14,067 nucleotides of DNA from Candidatus Marinamargulisbacteria bacterium SCGC AAA071-K20. Lineage in GTDB: Bacteria > Margulisbacteria > Marinamargulisbacteria > GCA-2716485 > AAA071-K20. How positions within the stretch are numbered: the first letter of the stretch is position 1; every line of letters starts with the position of its first letter. The translations under genes and the position numbers were made by a program. The stretch spans positions 1 to 14,067 of the forward strand of contig QFBU01000035.1 in NCBI GenBank assembly GCA_003265975.1. The letters are read 5' to 3'. This document shows positions 13,887 through 14,067 of the stretch, in pieces. Below the pieces are notes generated by a model. The model searched no databases and had not been told where the DNA came from. It saw only the letters and a program-made list of their open reading frames with translations.

Positions 13887-14067
13887 TTAGAACCGACGTC
13901 CGATCATCTTACACCTGCAGGACTTCGATCAAAAGCACCCTATAATACTCACCCTGCAAATTTTCAACGTGTTACTACCTATTTATTAAACACGTCTGGA
14001 AAGCCAGTTGAAGGATCAAAAGTAGTTAATTATCGTGGGGGGCAACTTCCAACAAAAGAAGCGGCAA
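13887..14067 (+). pseudogene. Continuation of the preceding frame after an in-frame TAA (runs off the right edge)
   Basis: Directly after the TAA the same frame runs 60 codons to the window end without a stop and without any ATG, GTG or TTG start. It begins LEPTSDHLTPAGLRS and includes VTTYLLNTSGKPVEG and VVNYRGGQLPTK. The two other plus-strand frames contain stops. The absence of a start and the exact frame match suggest it was once, or still is, part of the 12798 gene. The family is not recognised. Confidence 0.45.

Overview
The window is AT-rich bacterial DNA carrying a mix of ordinary metabolic genes and lineage-specific genes that I could not assign to a family. The metabolic set is thiG, a PIF1-type helicase, purD, a pirin, trmB, gshA and gshB. 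My best guess at the organism is a host-associated gammaproteobacterium, possibly Legionellales-like. The reasons are the Acidithiobacillus/proteobacterial-type GshA coupled to GshB, a ThiG/TrmB gene pair of proteobacterial flavour (here about 3.8 kb apart), a protein with a weak resemblance to the SidE phosphodiesterase fold, and several interrupted reading frames. This placement is inference only. The helicase and the membrane-AraC fragment would also fit other phyla.

Layout. At 1-239 (minus) lies the N-terminus of a membrane-anchored AraC-type regulator that runs off the left edge. It is divergent from 387-1430 (plus), a response-regulator receiver protein with a long insertion. That gene converges with thiG (1432-2208, minus), leaving one base between the stops. 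The PIF1-like helicase (2356-3675) and purD (3733-5013) follow on the plus strand. An inverted repeat and a decayed reading frame (5045-5269, with an in-frame TAG) come next, then a pirin gene (5303-5992), which converges within one base with trmB (5994-6593, minus). From 6728 to 9136 (minus) lie two unassigned, effector-like genes that are in the same frame and separated by one TAG. A secreted alpha/beta-hydrolase-like protein (9452-10186, minus) follows. The glutathione operon gshA-gshB occupies 10447-12617 (plus). The window ends with a membrane-anchored coiled-coil protein (12798-13886), whose frame continues, after a TAA, to the right edge.

Functional links. gshA and gshB make a complete two-step glutathione pathway and overlap by 4 bp. 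purD (purines) and thiG (thiamine thiazole) are isolated pathway members. trmB modifies tRNA. Two signals recur. First, thiG, trmB and perhaps the hydrolase have a -10 box so close to the ATG, and no Shine-Dalgarno, that their transcripts may be leaderless. The lineage-specific genes instead have strong Shine-Dalgarno sites. Second, three reading frames carry an in-frame stop followed by more open frame (5153, 8204, 13884). This suggests gene decay, sequencing error or readthrough. No tRNA, rRNA, CRISPR array or insertion sequence was seen.
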